Below are positions 1 through 11,222 of a stretch of DNA of 51,937 bases, in pieces. Source of the stretch: DASZJY01 sp036260255. GTDB taxonomy: Bacteria; Actinomycetota; Acidimicrobiia; Acidimicrobiales; AC-14. Each line of letters starts with the position of its first letter. The stretch's first letter is position 1. The DNA lies in the NCBI GenBank assembly GCA_036260255.1, contig DATAAF010000077.1, positions 1 through 51,937 of the forward strand. The letters are read 5' to 3'. A program made the position numbers and the translations under genes. A model generated the notes under the pieces. The model did not search any database. It had not been told where the DNA came from and worked only from the letters and a program-made list of their open reading frames with translations.

Positions 1-883
1 CCGGCGACGGGGCGGCGCGGGGGGCGGGCGCCGGCGGGCGGGCGGCTCGGGAGCGGGCGGCCGCCTCCTCCTCGGCCCGGCGACGGAGGGTGGCGGCGAT
101 GGCGTCGGACTCCGCCTCGAGGGCTTCGGCCTTGGCCTCGAACTCCTCCTTGCGCCGGAGAGCCTCGTCCTTGAGCCTGGTGTCCTCGGCGATGACGGCG
201 GCCACTTCCTTGGCCGCCGACGACTGGGCGTCCCGCTGGGTCGCCAGCCGGGCGTGCTGCCGGGCGACGACGTCGCGCTGGGTCTGGGCCTTGGCCCGGG
301 AGGCGTCCAGCTGGTCCCGGAGGTCGCCGACCTGGTCGCGCAGGGCCTCGGTGCGGGACACCGTCTCGGTCTGGCTGCCGGTCACCACCTTCAGGTACGC
401 CCGCTTGGCCACCAGCTCGGCCATGTCCCGCGACCGCAGGGCGACGTCGACGTAGCGGGTTGCCTCCGACTGGCCGGTGTAGGCGGCGATCGCCTGGCGG
501 ACCAGCTCGGCCTTGGCCGCGTCCAGCGCGGCGATGGTCTCGCCCAGGCGGGCCTGGGCCCGGCGCTGCTCCGCCTCCAACACGGCCAGCTGGGACTCGG
601 CGGTGGCCACCTCCCGCTGGGCGGCGGCGACCTGGGCCTGCAGGGCGGCGACCTTGACGTCGAGCTCGCGCTTGCGCGCCTCGGCCGCCTGGATCTGCCC
701 GAGCAGCCGGGCCTCCTCCTCGGAGGCCGCCTCCACCTCCTCCTGGGCGGCACGGATCTCCCGGTCGAGCGGCTTGGTGGTAGGAGGCGCGGCCCCGCCC
801 CCCGCCGGCGCGGCACCCAACAGGAGCGAGACGAGGGCGAGAAAGAGGGAGATGGCCTCCCGCCGGCGTGTCACTTTGCGCAC
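1..883 (-). CDS. EnvC-like coiled-coil cell-wall hydrolase activator (partial, 3' end outside window)
   Basis: About 294 codons are visible and the gene runs off the left edge. Translation from a GTG at 883 (VRKVTRRREAISLF...) gives a basic N-terminus, a hydrophobic signal/anchor at about residues 10-30, then almost unbroken Glu/Ala/Arg/Gln-rich heptads (about 45-140 and 175-290) with the short globular stretch typical of EnvC/PcsB-type proteins between them (AIAAYTGQSEATRYVDVAL). In that family a C-terminal M23 or NlpC/P60 domain follows; it would lie beyond the window. FtsX is known to hold such coiled-coil hydrolases or activators at the septum, and ftsE-ftsX are the immediate upstream genes on the same strand, so the partner role is inferred from context. 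No strong ribosome binding site precedes the GTG; an alternative GTG lies 9 nt further in (874). The hydrolase domain itself is not seen. Confidence 0.75.
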   Translation of the reverse strand, partial: MRKVTRRREAISLFLALVSLLLGAAPAGGGAAPPTTKPLDREIRAAQEEVEAASEEEARLLGQIQAAEARKRELDVKVAALQAQVAAAQREVATAESQLAVLEAEQRRAQARLGETIAALDAAKAELVRQAIAAYTGQSEATRYVDVALRSRDMAELVAKRAYLKVVTGSQTETVSRTEALRDQVGDLRDQLDASRAKAQTQRDVVARQHARLATQRDAQSSAAKEVAAVIAEDTRLKDEALRRKEEFEAKAEALEAESDAIAATLRRRAEEEAAARSRAARPPAPAPRAAPSP

Positions 884-939
884 GGTAGCAACACCAGTCA
901 CAGACGCAAGGGGCCGCCCGGTCGACCAAAAGCCGCGTT

Positions 940-961
940 GTCGGGGGCGGAGCCCCCCGAC
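940..961 (-). terminator. Hairpin downstream of ftsX
   Basis: GTCGGGGGC and GCCCCCCGAC form a near-perfect 8-9 bp stem around a GGA loop, 5 nt after the ftsX stop in the direction of transcription. A short T run (CTTTT) follows about 10 nt later, so this may be a weak intrinsic terminator or attenuator between ftsX and the EnvC-like gene. It could also be one of the GC-rich palindromes common in such genomes. Confidence 0.45.
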
Positions 962-965
962 GTCG

Positions 966-1859
966 TCAGACGTCGAGGAAGCGACTCACCGCGACGGCGG
1001 AGCCGACCGCGCCCACCACCATGCCGACGATGACGAGCAACACGCCGGTGCCCATCACGTCGCTGCTGGTCACGAGGAACTGCTTGAACAGCTGGACGTC
1101 GGAGTTCGAGCCCTGGATCCAGCCCTGGAAGAAGTTGCGCAGGAGCACGACCAGCGAGAAGGCGGCGGCCGCCCCCAGGATCCCCTGCACCAGGCCCTCC
1201 AGCATGAACGGGATGCGGATGAACCAGTTGGTCGCCCCCACCAGCTTCATCACCGCCACCTCCCGGCGGCGGGCGAAGATGGCCATGCGGATGGTGTTGA
1301 GGATCAGGAGGCAGGCGGCGCCCAGCAGCACCAGGGCCACCGCCCACAGCATGATCTGCAGGAAGTTGGTGATCGAGACCAGCGCCTCCACCTCGTCCTC
1401 GGCGTAGCTCACCCTCAGCACGCCGGCGGTGTTGTCGAAGCGGTCCCCGATCAGCTTGGTCTGCTCCGCCTCCTTGGGCACCACTCGGTACGACGGCGGT
1501 ATCTGGTCGACAGTGATGGCGTCCCGGACGTCGGGCTCGTTGGCGAAGATCTTCTTGAACTCCTCGAACGCCTCCGGCTTGGTGACGTAGTGGTAGCGCC
1601 TGATCTCGGGCATGGCCCTCAGCTGGCGGTTGATGGCCTCCGACTCCTCCGGGGCGGCGTCGGGCTTCATGAAGATGGAGAGCTCCACGTTGCCGCGCCA
1701 CTGCACCGTCGCCCGGTCGACGCCCCGCTTCACCAGGAGGGCGCCCCCGGCCAGCGTCAATGAGACGGCCACCGTGATGAGGGCGGCCGACGCCATGGAG
1801 ACGTTGCGCCGGAGGTTGGACAGCGTCTCCTTGGCGACGTAATCGACCTTCAGTGCCAC
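966..1859 (-). CDS. ftsX: Cell division ABC transporter permease-like protein FtsX
   Basis: The 297-aa product has the FtsX layout: a cytoplasmic N-terminus (VDYVAKETLSNLRRNVSM), TM1 at about 22-43, a large extracellular domain to about 165, then three more membrane segments (about 165-190, 212-235, 268-290). The cytoplasmic loop RRREVAVMKLVGATNWFIR is the family coupling motif. FtsX does not transport a substrate; with FtsE it transmits ATP hydrolysis to periplasmic or extracellular peptidoglycan hydrolases at the septum. Start is GTG at 1859 with GAGG upstream. It lies 40 nt after ftsE, and the likely effector (EnvC-like coiled coil) follows. Length is normal for actinobacterial FtsX. Confidence 0.95.
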   Translation of the reverse strand: MALKVDYVAKETLSNLRRNVSMASAALITVAVSLTLAGGALLVKRGVDRATVQWRGNVELSIFMKPDAAPEESEAINRQLRAMPEIRRYHYVTKPEAFEEFKKIFANEPDVRDAITVDQIPPSYRVVPKEAEQTKLIGDRFDNTAGVLRVSYAEDEVEALVSITNFLQIMLWAVALVLLGAACLLILNTIRMAIFARRREVAVMKLVGATNWFIRIPFMLEGLVQGILGAAAAFSLVVLLRNFFQGWIQGSNSDVQLFKQFLVTSSDVMGTGVLLVIVGMVVGAVGSAVAVSRFLDV

Positions 1860-1899
1860 TTGGGGATCCTCGTGCCGAAGAGGTGGACAGACCCGACGA

Positions 1900-2586
1900 T
1901 CAGGTAAAGGCGCCGTACACGCCGCGGGCCTGGTCGCGGACCAGCGAACCGCGGTCGAGCTCGATCACCCGGCGCCGCATGATGTCGACGATGTTGTGGT
2001 CGTGGGTGGCCATGACCACGGTCGTCCCGGTGCGGTTGATGCGGTCGAGCAGGCGCATGATGCCGACCGACGTGCTCGGGTCGAGGTTCCCGGTGGGCTC
2101 GTCGGCCAGCAGGATCAGAGGCCGGTTGACGAAGGCCCGGGCGATCGACACCCGCTGCTGCTCGCCACCGGAGAGCTCGTGGGGCAGGTTGTCGTGCTTC
2201 TTGGACAAACCGACCAGGTCGAGCACCTGGGGCACCTGGGCCCCGATGACGTGGGACGGCCGACCGATCACCTCGAGGGCGAAGGCCACGTTCTCGTACG
2301 CCGTCTTGTTGGGCAGGAGCTTGAAGTCCTGGAACACGCAGCCGATGTTGCGGCGCAACAGGGGCACCTTCCAGGAGCTGAGCTGGCCGATGTCCTTCCC
2401 CGCCACCCAGATGCGGCCGGAGTCGGGCGTCTCCTCCCTGATGAGCAGGCGGATCAACGTCGACTTCCCCGAGCCGGTGGGGCCGACGAGGAAGACGAAC
2501 TCCTGCTTCTGGATGTCGAGGGAGATGCCCCGGAGGGCGACCACTCCGCCCTTGTACGTCTTGGTGACGTTCTCGAGTCGGATCAT
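1900..2586 (-). CDS. ftsE: Cell division ATP-binding protein FtsE
   Basis: This 228-aa ABC ATPase carries Walker A (GPTGSGKST, about residues 36-44), a Q-loop region, the signature LSGGEQQR, Walker B (LILLADEPTGNLD) and the H-loop (ATHDH). The start MIRLENVTKTYKGG is standard for FtsE. It pairs with FtsX, encoded 40 nt downstream, and powers control of septal wall hydrolysis from the cytoplasmic face. It follows prfB by 45 nt on the same strand, so it may be co-transcribed from secA. A TAGGCT hexamer overlaps the prfB stop (2629-2634) and could be an extra internal promoter. No Shine-Dalgarno sequence is evident before the ATG. Confidence 0.96.
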   Translation of the reverse strand: MIRLENVTKTYKGGVVALRGISLDIQKQEFVFLVGPTGSGKSTLIRLLIREETPDSGRIWVAGKDIGQLSSWKVPLLRRNIGCVFQDFKLLPNKTAYENVAFALEVIGRPSHVIGAQVPQVLDLVGLSKKHDNLPHELSGGEQQRVSIARAFVNRPLILLADEPTGNLDPSTSVGIMRLLDRINRTGTTVVMATHDHNIVDIMRRRVIELDRGSLVRDQARGVYGAFT

Positions 2587-2631
2587 GAGAAGGAAAAGAC
2601 GAGCCCGCGCCGCGCGCGCCGACCCGTCAGC

Positions 2632-3762
2632 CTAACCACCTCTCGCCTGGGGCGCCAACATCCCGGTCCGGCGCCGCCAGCGGAGGAACGCCTCCATGAA
2701 GTCGTCGAGGTCGCCGTCGAGCACCGCGCTCACGTTGCCGGTCTCGTGGCCGGTGCGCAGGTCCTTCACCAGCTGGTTCGGGTGCAGCCAGTACGAGCGG
2801 ATCTGGCTGCCCCACGCCACCTCCCGCTGCTCGCCGGCCAGCGCCTCCAGCTCCCGTCGGCGCTCCTCCCGGGCCCGCTCGGCCAGCTTGGCGGCGAGGA
2901 TCTGCAGGGCGACCGCCTTGTTCTGGTGCTGGCTGCGCTGGTTCTGGCAGGAGACCACGATGCCGGTCGGCAGGTGGGTGATGCGCACGGCCGAGTCGGT
3001 GACGTTGACGTGCTGGCCGCCCGCCCCCGACGACCGGTAGGTGTCGATGCGGAGGTCCTTCTCGTCGATCTCCACCTCGTCGCCCGCCTCCTCCAGGAAG
3101 GGGACGGCGTCGAAGGAGGCGAAGGCGGTGTGCCGGCGCGACTGAGCGTCGAACGGCGAGATGCGCACGAGCCGGTGCACCCCCTTCTCCGAGGAGAGCA
3201 GCCCGTAGGCGTAGCGCCCCCGGACGATGAAGGTGGCCGAGGTGATCCCGGCCTCCGCCCCTTGGGAGATTTCCTCCGTCTCCACCGCGAACCCGCGCCG
3301 CTCGGCCCACCGCAGGTACATGCGGAGGAGCATCTCCGCCCAATCCTGGGAGTCGGTGCCCCCGGCGCCGGAGTGCACTTCGCACACCGCGTCCCGCTCG
3401 TCGTGCTCGCCGGTGAACAGCGACCGCAGCTCGAGGTCATCGAGGTCGGACACCAGGGCGGCGACGCCAGCGTCCAGCTCGGGCTCGACCGAGTCGTCGC
3501 CCTCGTCCCGAGCGAGCTGGAACAAGACCTCGGCATCGGAGAGCCGTCGCTCGAGCCCGTCGACCAGCTCGACGTCGTCCTTGAGCCGCGCCATCTCGGT
3601 GGTGACGGCGCGGGCCGCGTCGGCGTCGTCCCAGAGCCCCGGGCCCGACGCGCGCTCCTCCAGCTCCACGAGCCGCTTCCGCTTCCCCTCGACGTCGAGG
3701 GCAAGGGAGAGCTCGGAGAGCCGCGTGCGCTCCTCGCGCAGCCGGTCAGTGAAGTCCTTCAG
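2632..3762 (-). CDS. prfB: Peptide chain release factor 2
   Basis: RF2 recognises UGA/UAA and triggers peptidyl-tRNA hydrolysis. The GGQ loop (GAGGQHVNVTDSAVRI) and the anticodon-mimic tripeptide in RISPFDAQSRRH are intact. No ATG or GTG lies near the expected N-terminus: the first in-frame GTG (3669) would remove about 31 conserved residues. The frame is open upstream to the secA stop codon itself. The best fit is a CTG start at 3762 reading LKDFTDRLREER, which matches the usual M-R/K-D-F opening of actinobacterial RF2 and gives 376 aa. An alternative is a GTG overlapping the secA stop (GTGA) followed by seven codons, UGA C and a +1 shift. The gene abuts secA by 3 nt, so translation is probably coupled. 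Identity is certain; the start is not. Confidence 0.93.
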   Translation of the reverse strand: MKDFTDRLREERTRLSELSLALDVEGKRKRLVELEERASGPGLWDDADAARAVTTEMARLKDDVELVDGLERRLSDAEVLFQLARDEGDDSVEPELDAGVAALVSDLDDLELRSLFTGEHDERDAVCEVHSGAGGTDSQDWAEMLLRMYLRWAERRGFAVETEEISQGAEAGITSATFIVRGRYAYGLLSSEKGVHRLVRISPFDAQSRRHTAFASFDAVPFLEEAGDEVEIDEKDLRIDTYRSSGAGGQHVNVTDSAVRITHLPTGIVVSCQNQRSQHQNKAVALQILAAKLAERAREERRRELEALAGEQREVAWGSQIRSYWLHPNQLVKDLRTGHETGNVSAVLDGDLDDFMEAFLRWRRRTGMLAPQARGG

Positions 3763-3765
3763 CCT

Positions 3766-6495
<2,730 letters not shown>

Positions 6496-6502
6496 GGCCG
6501 TC

Positions 6503-6508
6503 AGTCTA
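6503..6508 (-). promoter_or_regulatory. secA: -10 element of a leaderless secA promoter
   Basis: TAGACT (TANNNT) lies exactly 7 nt upstream of the secA ATG, and there is no Shine-Dalgarno. This spacing places the transcription start at or next to the start codon. Confidence 0.55.
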
Positions 6509-6546
6509 CCGGCGGCCCCTCCGGACGGATTCGGCGGGGCGCGGCT

Positions 6547-8232
6547 CTAGGACCCTGAGCTCCCGGGCACCCGCAGGTCCACAAGGGTGAATCGCTCGTT
6601 GCGGTGGGCGACCGGCCCCATTCCGACCACCGCCCCATAGGTGGTCGGCTCGGTCGCGATCCTCTCGTTCCTGAGCAAGAGCCACGACACCCGGTGTCGT
6701 TCGATGATCTGGCGGCGGTCGGCCTCCGATGTGTTCTCGTCGAAGAAGCGGAGAAGGTCAGACCCCCTCTGTGAGGTGTCCACGAAGGGCTCGGCGCGCG
6801 CCAACGCCACCGCCTTGGCGCCGAAGGTGGGGACCTCCAGGCTCGAGTAGACATCCGACAGCACGACGTCGCCATCGCCGGCGAACCGGGTGAGGAAGGA
6901 GTACTGCGACAGCTTGGCCAGGTCGACGTCGCTGTGGACCCAGCTGTACGGGACGTCCTCGAGAACGCTTTCGGGCAGGACGACGAAGCCGTTGCGCACG
7001 TTGAACGCCCCGACCACGATGAGCGCCAGGGTGGTCACCTGGACCCACTGCAGGGCCGGCCGCCCCCGCTCACCGAGGGCCATGGCCGCCTCGCTCGCCC
7101 TCACCCGCTCGTCGGCGAGGATCACCGCCCCGACCAGCGCCAGCGACGAGATCAGTCGCCCGTAGGACCACTCCTCGGTCCTCCAGCCGAACAGGTAGGC
7201 CAGCAAGACGCCGACGAAGAAGAGGGCGAGGGGGTCTCGGCCGTTGACCCAGAGCCGCCGGCCCACGAACGGGAGCACGACCAGCGCGGGCCATACCCGC
7301 CCGAGGACGTCGACGTACATGTCGCGGTCGGCGCCGGCGATCGCCTGGCGGTAGCCCTCGTTGGCGGCGCCGAACAGCAGGTCGTACAGCGAGAAGTACG
7401 GCCACAGGAACGCCAGGAGGAACGAAGCGACGACGGCGGCGCCGCTCAGCACGAGGTTCCACTCCCGCCCGATCCGGGGGCCGCCCAACGTCAGGGCGGC
7501 GATGCCGATGTAGAGGAAGATCGCGTCCACCGGGTGAGCGAGAAGCGCGACCGACGCCAGCAGTACAACTGGAAGCAGAAGCTTCGTGTTCTCGGTTTCG
7601 AGGAACCTCAGGTGGTACCAGAGAGCCAGGAGGGTGAGGCCTTTAGCGAAGGTCGACGGGTACGGAAGCACCAGAGGCAGCACCTTGAAGTGCAGGAACC
7701 CGCTGAAATACCAAGCGTTGATCCCCCAGAGGAAGAGGATGAAGAGCAGGGCATAGAAGGCGGTTCCCACTCGCTTCGTGAGCCGCGTGACGAAGAGCCA
7801 GAGGGCCACGAGGAAGACGACGAGGTTGGCGATCCCGGCCCAGCTGAGCACCGTGACGACGCTGAGACCGGTGACGCGCGCGAGGAGGCCGACGACCAGG
7901 TGGTACGGCGACATGAACTGGTGCGGTCGGTCGACGGCGAACAGAGGGTGGCCGGGATCGAGTGGATGCTCACCCAGCTCCCGGGCGGCGGCGGCGTGCT
8001 CCCAGATGTCGAGCCCCGAGCCCCATCGCGCCTTGACGGTGAAGGACACCATGAGCGCGACCAGCACGGCGCACAGCAGCAGGTAGCGGCGGTCCTCGAG
8101 CAACCGCGGGGCGGCGGGCGGGGCGGCCTCGTCCGGGCGCGGTGGCGTCTCCTCCGTCGGTTGCTCGGCCACCACGACGCGCTCCGGCCCCACGGGGTCC
8201 CGCGCCTCCACGTCCCCTCCGCCATCGGGCAT
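6547..8232 (-). CDS. Polytopic membrane protein, GT-C glycosyltransferase-like
   Basis: This 561-aa protein has a Pro/Glu-rich cytoplasmic N-terminus of about 50 residues, then about ten hydrophobic segments (first at about 50-68). A first extracytoplasmic loop contains DIWEHAAAARELGEHPLDPGH and FMSPYHLVVGLLA, resembling the acidic-residue loop 1 of GT-C lipid-linked-sugar glycosyltransferases. The C-terminal about 120 residues are soluble (from about 440). No family is recognised with certainty. It follows a GT2 gene on the same strand by 18 nt, and GT2 enzymes that load a polyprenyl phosphate often pair with such membrane proteins. A role in envelope glycan or glycolipid assembly is inferred. 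ATG at 8232, preceded by TTGGAG. Confidence 0.65.
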   Translation of the reverse strand: MPDGGGDVEARDPVGPERVVVAEQPTEETPPRPDEAAPPAAPRLLEDRRYLLLCAVLVALMVSFTVKARWGSGLDIWEHAAAARELGEHPLDPGHPLFAVDRPHQFMSPYHLVVGLLARVTGLSVVTVLSWAGIANLVVFLVALWLFVTRLTKRVGTAFYALLFILFLWGINAWYFSGFLHFKVLPLVLPYPSTFAKGLTLLALWYHLRFLETENTKLLLPVVLLASVALLAHPVDAIFLYIGIAALTLGGPRIGREWNLVLSGAAVVASFLLAFLWPYFSLYDLLFGAANEGYRQAIAGADRDMYVDVLGRVWPALVVLPFVGRRLWVNGRDPLALFFVGVLLAYLFGWRTEEWSYGRLISSLALVGAVILADERVRASEAAMALGERGRPALQWVQVTTLALIVVGAFNVRNGFVVLPESVLEDVPYSWVHSDVDLAKLSQYSFLTRFAGDGDVVLSDVYSSLEVPTFGAKAVALARAEPFVDTSQRGSDLLRFFDENTSEADRRQIIERHRVSWLLLRNERIATEPTTYGAVVGMGPVAHRNERFTLVDLRVPGSSGS

Positions 8233-8250
8233 CAGAAACCGGGCTCCAAG

Positions 8251-9048
8251 CTAGGGAAGGAAGAGCCGGGACCTGGCGATGCCGGCTCGGTGGAGTCGGA
8301 ACCGCGCCATCGTCCACAGCGTGCCGATGCCGTAGCGGATGTTCGCCCGCATCGAGGTCGACGAGGCATCGGGCGCGTACCGGGTGTGGATGGGAACCTC
8401 GACCACACGTTGTGCGAAGGCGACGGCCTGGGCGATGACCTGGGTGTCGAAGACGAAGTCGTTCGAGTTGCGCAGGAACGGGATCGTCTCCAGGAACCGT
8501 CGGGAGTAGGCCCGGTAGCCGGTGTGCAGCTCGCTGAAGTCGGTGCCCAGCATCCTGTTCTCGATCGCGGTGAGGATCTTGTTGGCGAGGTACCGGTACA
8601 GCGGCATCCTCCCGGCGCGCGCTCCCCCCGGGATCAGCATTCGGCTCCCCAGCACCATGTCTGCCTCACCCTCGAGGATGGGGGCGATGAGGTCCGGGAC
8701 CAACGCGGGGTCGTACTGGCCGTCGGGATGGAGCATCACCACGACGTCGGCGTGCAGGCGAATGGCCTCGAGGTAGCACGTCTTCTGGTTGCCGCCGTAG
8801 CCGACGTTGTGCGGCAGCGCGATGGTCCTGATCGGTAGCCTTGCCGCCACCTCCATGGTGGCGTCGCGGCTGCGGTCGTCGACCAGCAACACCTCGTCGA
8901 CCACGTTGCGCGGGATGGCCTCCCACGTCCGGGCCAGCGTCCGGGCCGCGTTGTAGGCAGGCATGACGACGAGGACGTTGCCCGCCTCGGCTCGCGCCAC
9001 AGCCGCGGCGTCCACCGCCCGTCCTCTCACCGCCCGCCCATCCTGCAT
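8251..9048 (-). CDS. Family 2 glycosyltransferase (polyprenyl-phosphate sugar synthase type)
   Basis: This 265-aa soluble GT-A enzyme has the opening strand VLVVMPAYNAARTL, nucleotide-binding DDRSRDAT, NVGYGGNQK and the metal/sugar site LHPDGQYDP. It most resembles the dolichyl/polyprenyl-phosphate mannose or glucose synthase group, which transfers a sugar from a nucleotide donor to a lipid phosphate at the inner membrane face. No C-terminal membrane segments are present. ATG at 9048 is weakly supported (AAAGG about 10 nt upstream); in-frame GTGs at about residues 7 and 12 are alternatives. It is divergent from the GT-C-like gene at 9138 and upstream of the membrane protein at 8232, with which it probably forms an operon. 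Confidence 0.85.
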   Translation of the reverse strand: MQDGRAVRGRAVDAAAVARAEAGNVLVVMPAYNAARTLARTWEAIPRNVVDEVLLVDDRSRDATMEVAARLPIRTIALPHNVGYGGNQKTCYLEAIRLHADVVVMLHPDGQYDPALVPDLIAPILEGEADMVLGSRMLIPGGARAGRMPLYRYLANKILTAIENRMLGTDFSELHTGYRAYSRRFLETIPFLRNSNDFVFDTQVIAQAVAFAQRVVEVPIHTRYAPDASSTSMRANIRYGIGTLWTMARFRLHRAGIARSRLFLP

Positions 9049-9124
9049 GAGGAGTGCCCTTTCTTCGACTGGAGTGAGGTTAGTCGTGCGTGCTCGGAGC
9101 GCCCACGGCGCCCTGCGGCGCTTC

Positions 9125-9130
9125 TACGAT
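9125..9130 (+). promoter_or_regulatory. -10 element, leaderless promoter for the 9138 gene
   Basis: TACGAT (TANNNT) is 7 nt before the ATG at 9138. It supports that ATG over the in-frame ATG at 9090, whose 16 extra residues (MLGAPTAPCGASTIP) look non-coding. Confidence 0.5.
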
Positions 9131-9137
9131 CCCTCGG

Positions 9138-10508
9138 ATGCGGCTGCCCCGATTGCAAGCAGCTCACGGATCGGTCAAGAAAGCTCTGTCCGCGCTGCGG
9201 ACACACCGTGGTCTCACAGAGGCGCTTTTTGTCGGTGCGATCCTTCGTCTGGCTGTCGACTACTCCCGTATGCCGGCGATCTATCAGGACTCGGCGATCT
9301 ATATCGCCTTGTCCAAGAACGCCCCCTTCAGTTTCTCGCCGTCTCGACCGAACGGCTATCCGGTCGTCCTGCGGGCGCTGTCGGTGGTGAGCAGCAACCT
9401 CGACGTGGTGACGGCGGCGCAACACCTGGCCGGCTTGGTCGTGGGCCTTCTCGTCTACATCCTGTTGGTGCGCCTCGGTACCCGGCGATGGGTGGCGTCG
9501 ATCGTCACCGCCTTGCTCGTCGTCGATGCGTACGCCGTTGCCTTGGAGCAGGACGTCCTGACCGAGGCATTCTTTACCCTGACGCTGACCGCCTGCGCCT
9601 GTCTCATGGTGGCGACCGAGCGGCGGCCGGCGCAAGTCGTGGCGAGCGGCGCACTCCTCGCCGCCGCCACGACCATGCGTGTCGTCGGCATGTTCGCCGT
9701 GCCCTTCTGGATCGCGTACCTGGTCTGGCTCCGACTAGGGCGACGGACGGTCGTCGCGGGGGTCGCCGCGGTCATCGGTCCCTTGCTCGCCTACTGCGCC
9801 TTCCACGCCGCCCACGGTCACGGGTTCGGGTTCAACGCAGGCGACGGCTGGTACCTGTACGGCAAGGTCGGGGCCATCGTCGACTGCTCGGGCGCCCGCA
9901 TCCCCGAGCGCACCCGCCCGCTGTGCGACGGGCCCCGCGGGCAGCCCACGGAGTTCTACCTGTACAGCCGCAGCTCCCCCGCCCAGGTGCTGTTCTTCGG
10001 GCCGACCGAGCCGATCGAACTGGAAAAGGGATGGAACCACGAGAACGGCCGCCTTCTGCGGTCGTTCTCGGTGGGGATCATCCTCGCCCAGCCGCGGGAG
10101 TACGCGAGCCTCGTCCTCGAGGACTTCTTCAACTACTTCCGGCCCACGAAGGCGTCGGTGGAGATGACCCTTTTCGCCCAGCCCCGTGACCCGCTTGGAG
10201 GGTACGAGCACTGGTTCCACATGCCATGGTGGATCGTGACCGCCTCCACCGTCATCGCCCTTCTGTCCGTCACCCAGTCGCGGCCGGGGAACCGGTCGGG
10301 CCAGATCGCCTTCCTGCTGGCGATGGCCCTCTCGCTGCTCCTGGGCACGGCCGCCACCGCCGGCTTCAACCCTCGATACGTCATCCCGCTGCAACCGCTG
10401 CTCTTGGCCGCCGGGGCCATGGGCATCGAGGACCTGCTGCGCAAGGAGGCCCGCTCCCCGGCCGAGCCCGCCGAGCGGGCCGAGCCGGCGGAGGTCAGCT
10501 CCGAGTGA
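9138..10508 (+). CDS. Polytopic membrane protein, GT-C glycosyltransferase-like
   Basis: From ATG 9138 the product is 456 aa. After a basic cytoplasmic start (MRLPRLQAAHGSVKKALSALR) it has a first membrane region, then an extracytoplasmic loop with YQDSAIYIALSKNAPFSF followed by RPNGYPVVLRALSVV. This layout is typical of PMT/ArnT-like GT-C enzymes, in which an Asp/Glu in loop 1 acts on lipid-linked sugar. Further hydrophobic segments follow, with a large loop at about 230-340 and a charged Ala/Glu/Pro-rich tail. The specific family is not recognised. It is divergent from the GT2 gene and its end overlaps by 14 nt the convergent DUF3472-like gene. Confidence 0.7.
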   Translation: MRLPRLQAAHGSVKKALSALRTHRGLTEALFVGAILRLAVDYSRMPAIYQDSAIYIALSKNAPFSFSPSRPNGYPVVLRALSVVSSNLDVVTAAQHLAGLVVGLLVYILLVRLGTRRWVASIVTALLVVDAYAVALEQDVLTEAFFTLTLTACACLMVATERRPAQVVASGALLAAATTMRVVGMFAVPFWIAYLVWLRLGRRTVVAGVAAVIGPLLAYCAFHAAHGHGFGFNAGDGWYLYGKVGAIVDCSGARIPERTRPLCDGPRGQPTEFYLYSRSSPAQVLFFGPTEPIELEKGWNHENGRLLRSFSVGIILAQPREYASLVLEDFFNYFRPTKASVEMTLFAQPRDPLGGYEHWFHMPWWIVTASTVIALLSVTQSRPGNRSGQIAFLLAMALSLLLGTAATAGFNPRYVIPLQPLLLAAGAMGIEDLLRKEARSPAEPAERAEPAEVSSE

Positions 10509-11187
10509 CGCCCATCTCCTGACGAGAGCCGTTCTCCAGTCGCTCCACCCGGGAGTTGTCGCACGAGGCGCCGGTGTCGAGATGATCGCTCGCCCGATCG
10601 GGACGGACCCGCCCGTCGTCGGCGCTCGGGGTGTGGAAGACGACGCTCGAGTGGGGAAGGTCGGCGCAACGAGCGAGCGGGCCGCCGTACCACTCCGTCC
10701 ACATCACCGACCAGCCGTCGAGACGTTGCCAGCGGTGAGGCACCTGGATCCAACCGATCTCCGTCTCGTTACCCGTCACCGCGTCGGCGACCGACGCCAC
10801 CCACCAGGCCCTGGCACGGGTCCTCAGGTGCATGCGATACGGTCGCCCGCCCTGCCACGGGTACATGATCCGGCACGTCCAACCCTCGCCCTCCCCGGTG
10901 AAGCGCACGGGCGCCGGCCCCCGGGCGGCCACCGCGTCCCAGATCGAGAAGATGGCGATTCGGCCCCAGGTGCCGTCGGCCCTGCCCCGCGTCTGGAGCC
11001 CGAGGTAGCCACCGGCGCCGCCCACCAGTGTGAACTGGTGGGCGTAGAAGTAGGAGGCCTGCGGCCCGGGGTCGACTTCGACGGTGAGCGAGTGCTCGAA
11101 GCTCGAATACCCGGTGAGCCCGTCGGCGCCGACCGGCGGAGGTGGCCAGAACCAGTCGGTGTACGTGCCTTGTGGGGTCTCGCTCAC
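10495..11187 (-). CDS. DUF3472-like protein of unknown function
   Basis: This 230-aa protein has no signal peptide or membrane segment. The order of motifs resembles the DUF3472 group of predicted beta-sandwich, carbohydrate-related proteins: GGAGGYLGLQTRG, then IFSIWDA, then a Gly/Glu-rich turn (FTGEGEGWTCRIMYPW), then a Tyr-X-Met strand. It is rich in Trp and Tyr (WFWPPPP, WMSV-type strands), consistent with a sugar-binding surface. GTG at 11187 has GGAAGG about 9 nt upstream. It shares its upstream region with the coiled-coil gene at 11223. The family assignment is by recall of the motif pattern. Confidence 0.6.
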   Translation of the reverse strand: MSETPQGTYTDWFWPPPPVGADGLTGYSSFEHSLTVEVDPGPQASYFYAHQFTLVGGAGGYLGLQTRGRADGTWGRIAIFSIWDAVAARGPAPVRFTGEGEGWTCRIMYPWQGGRPYRMHLRTRARAWWVASVADAVTGNETEIGWIQVPHRWQRLDGWSVMWTEWYGGPLARCADLPHSSVVFHTPSADDGRVRPDRASDHLDTGASCDNSRVERLENGSRQEMGVTRS

Positions 11188-11222
11188 GAGAGCAGCCTTC
11201 CCCCGCGCGAGGATGAGGCCCG

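Noticed and set aside
3669..3671. GTG 3669 as the prfB start
   Set aside because: It would remove about 31 N-terminal residues that match the conserved RF2 opening.
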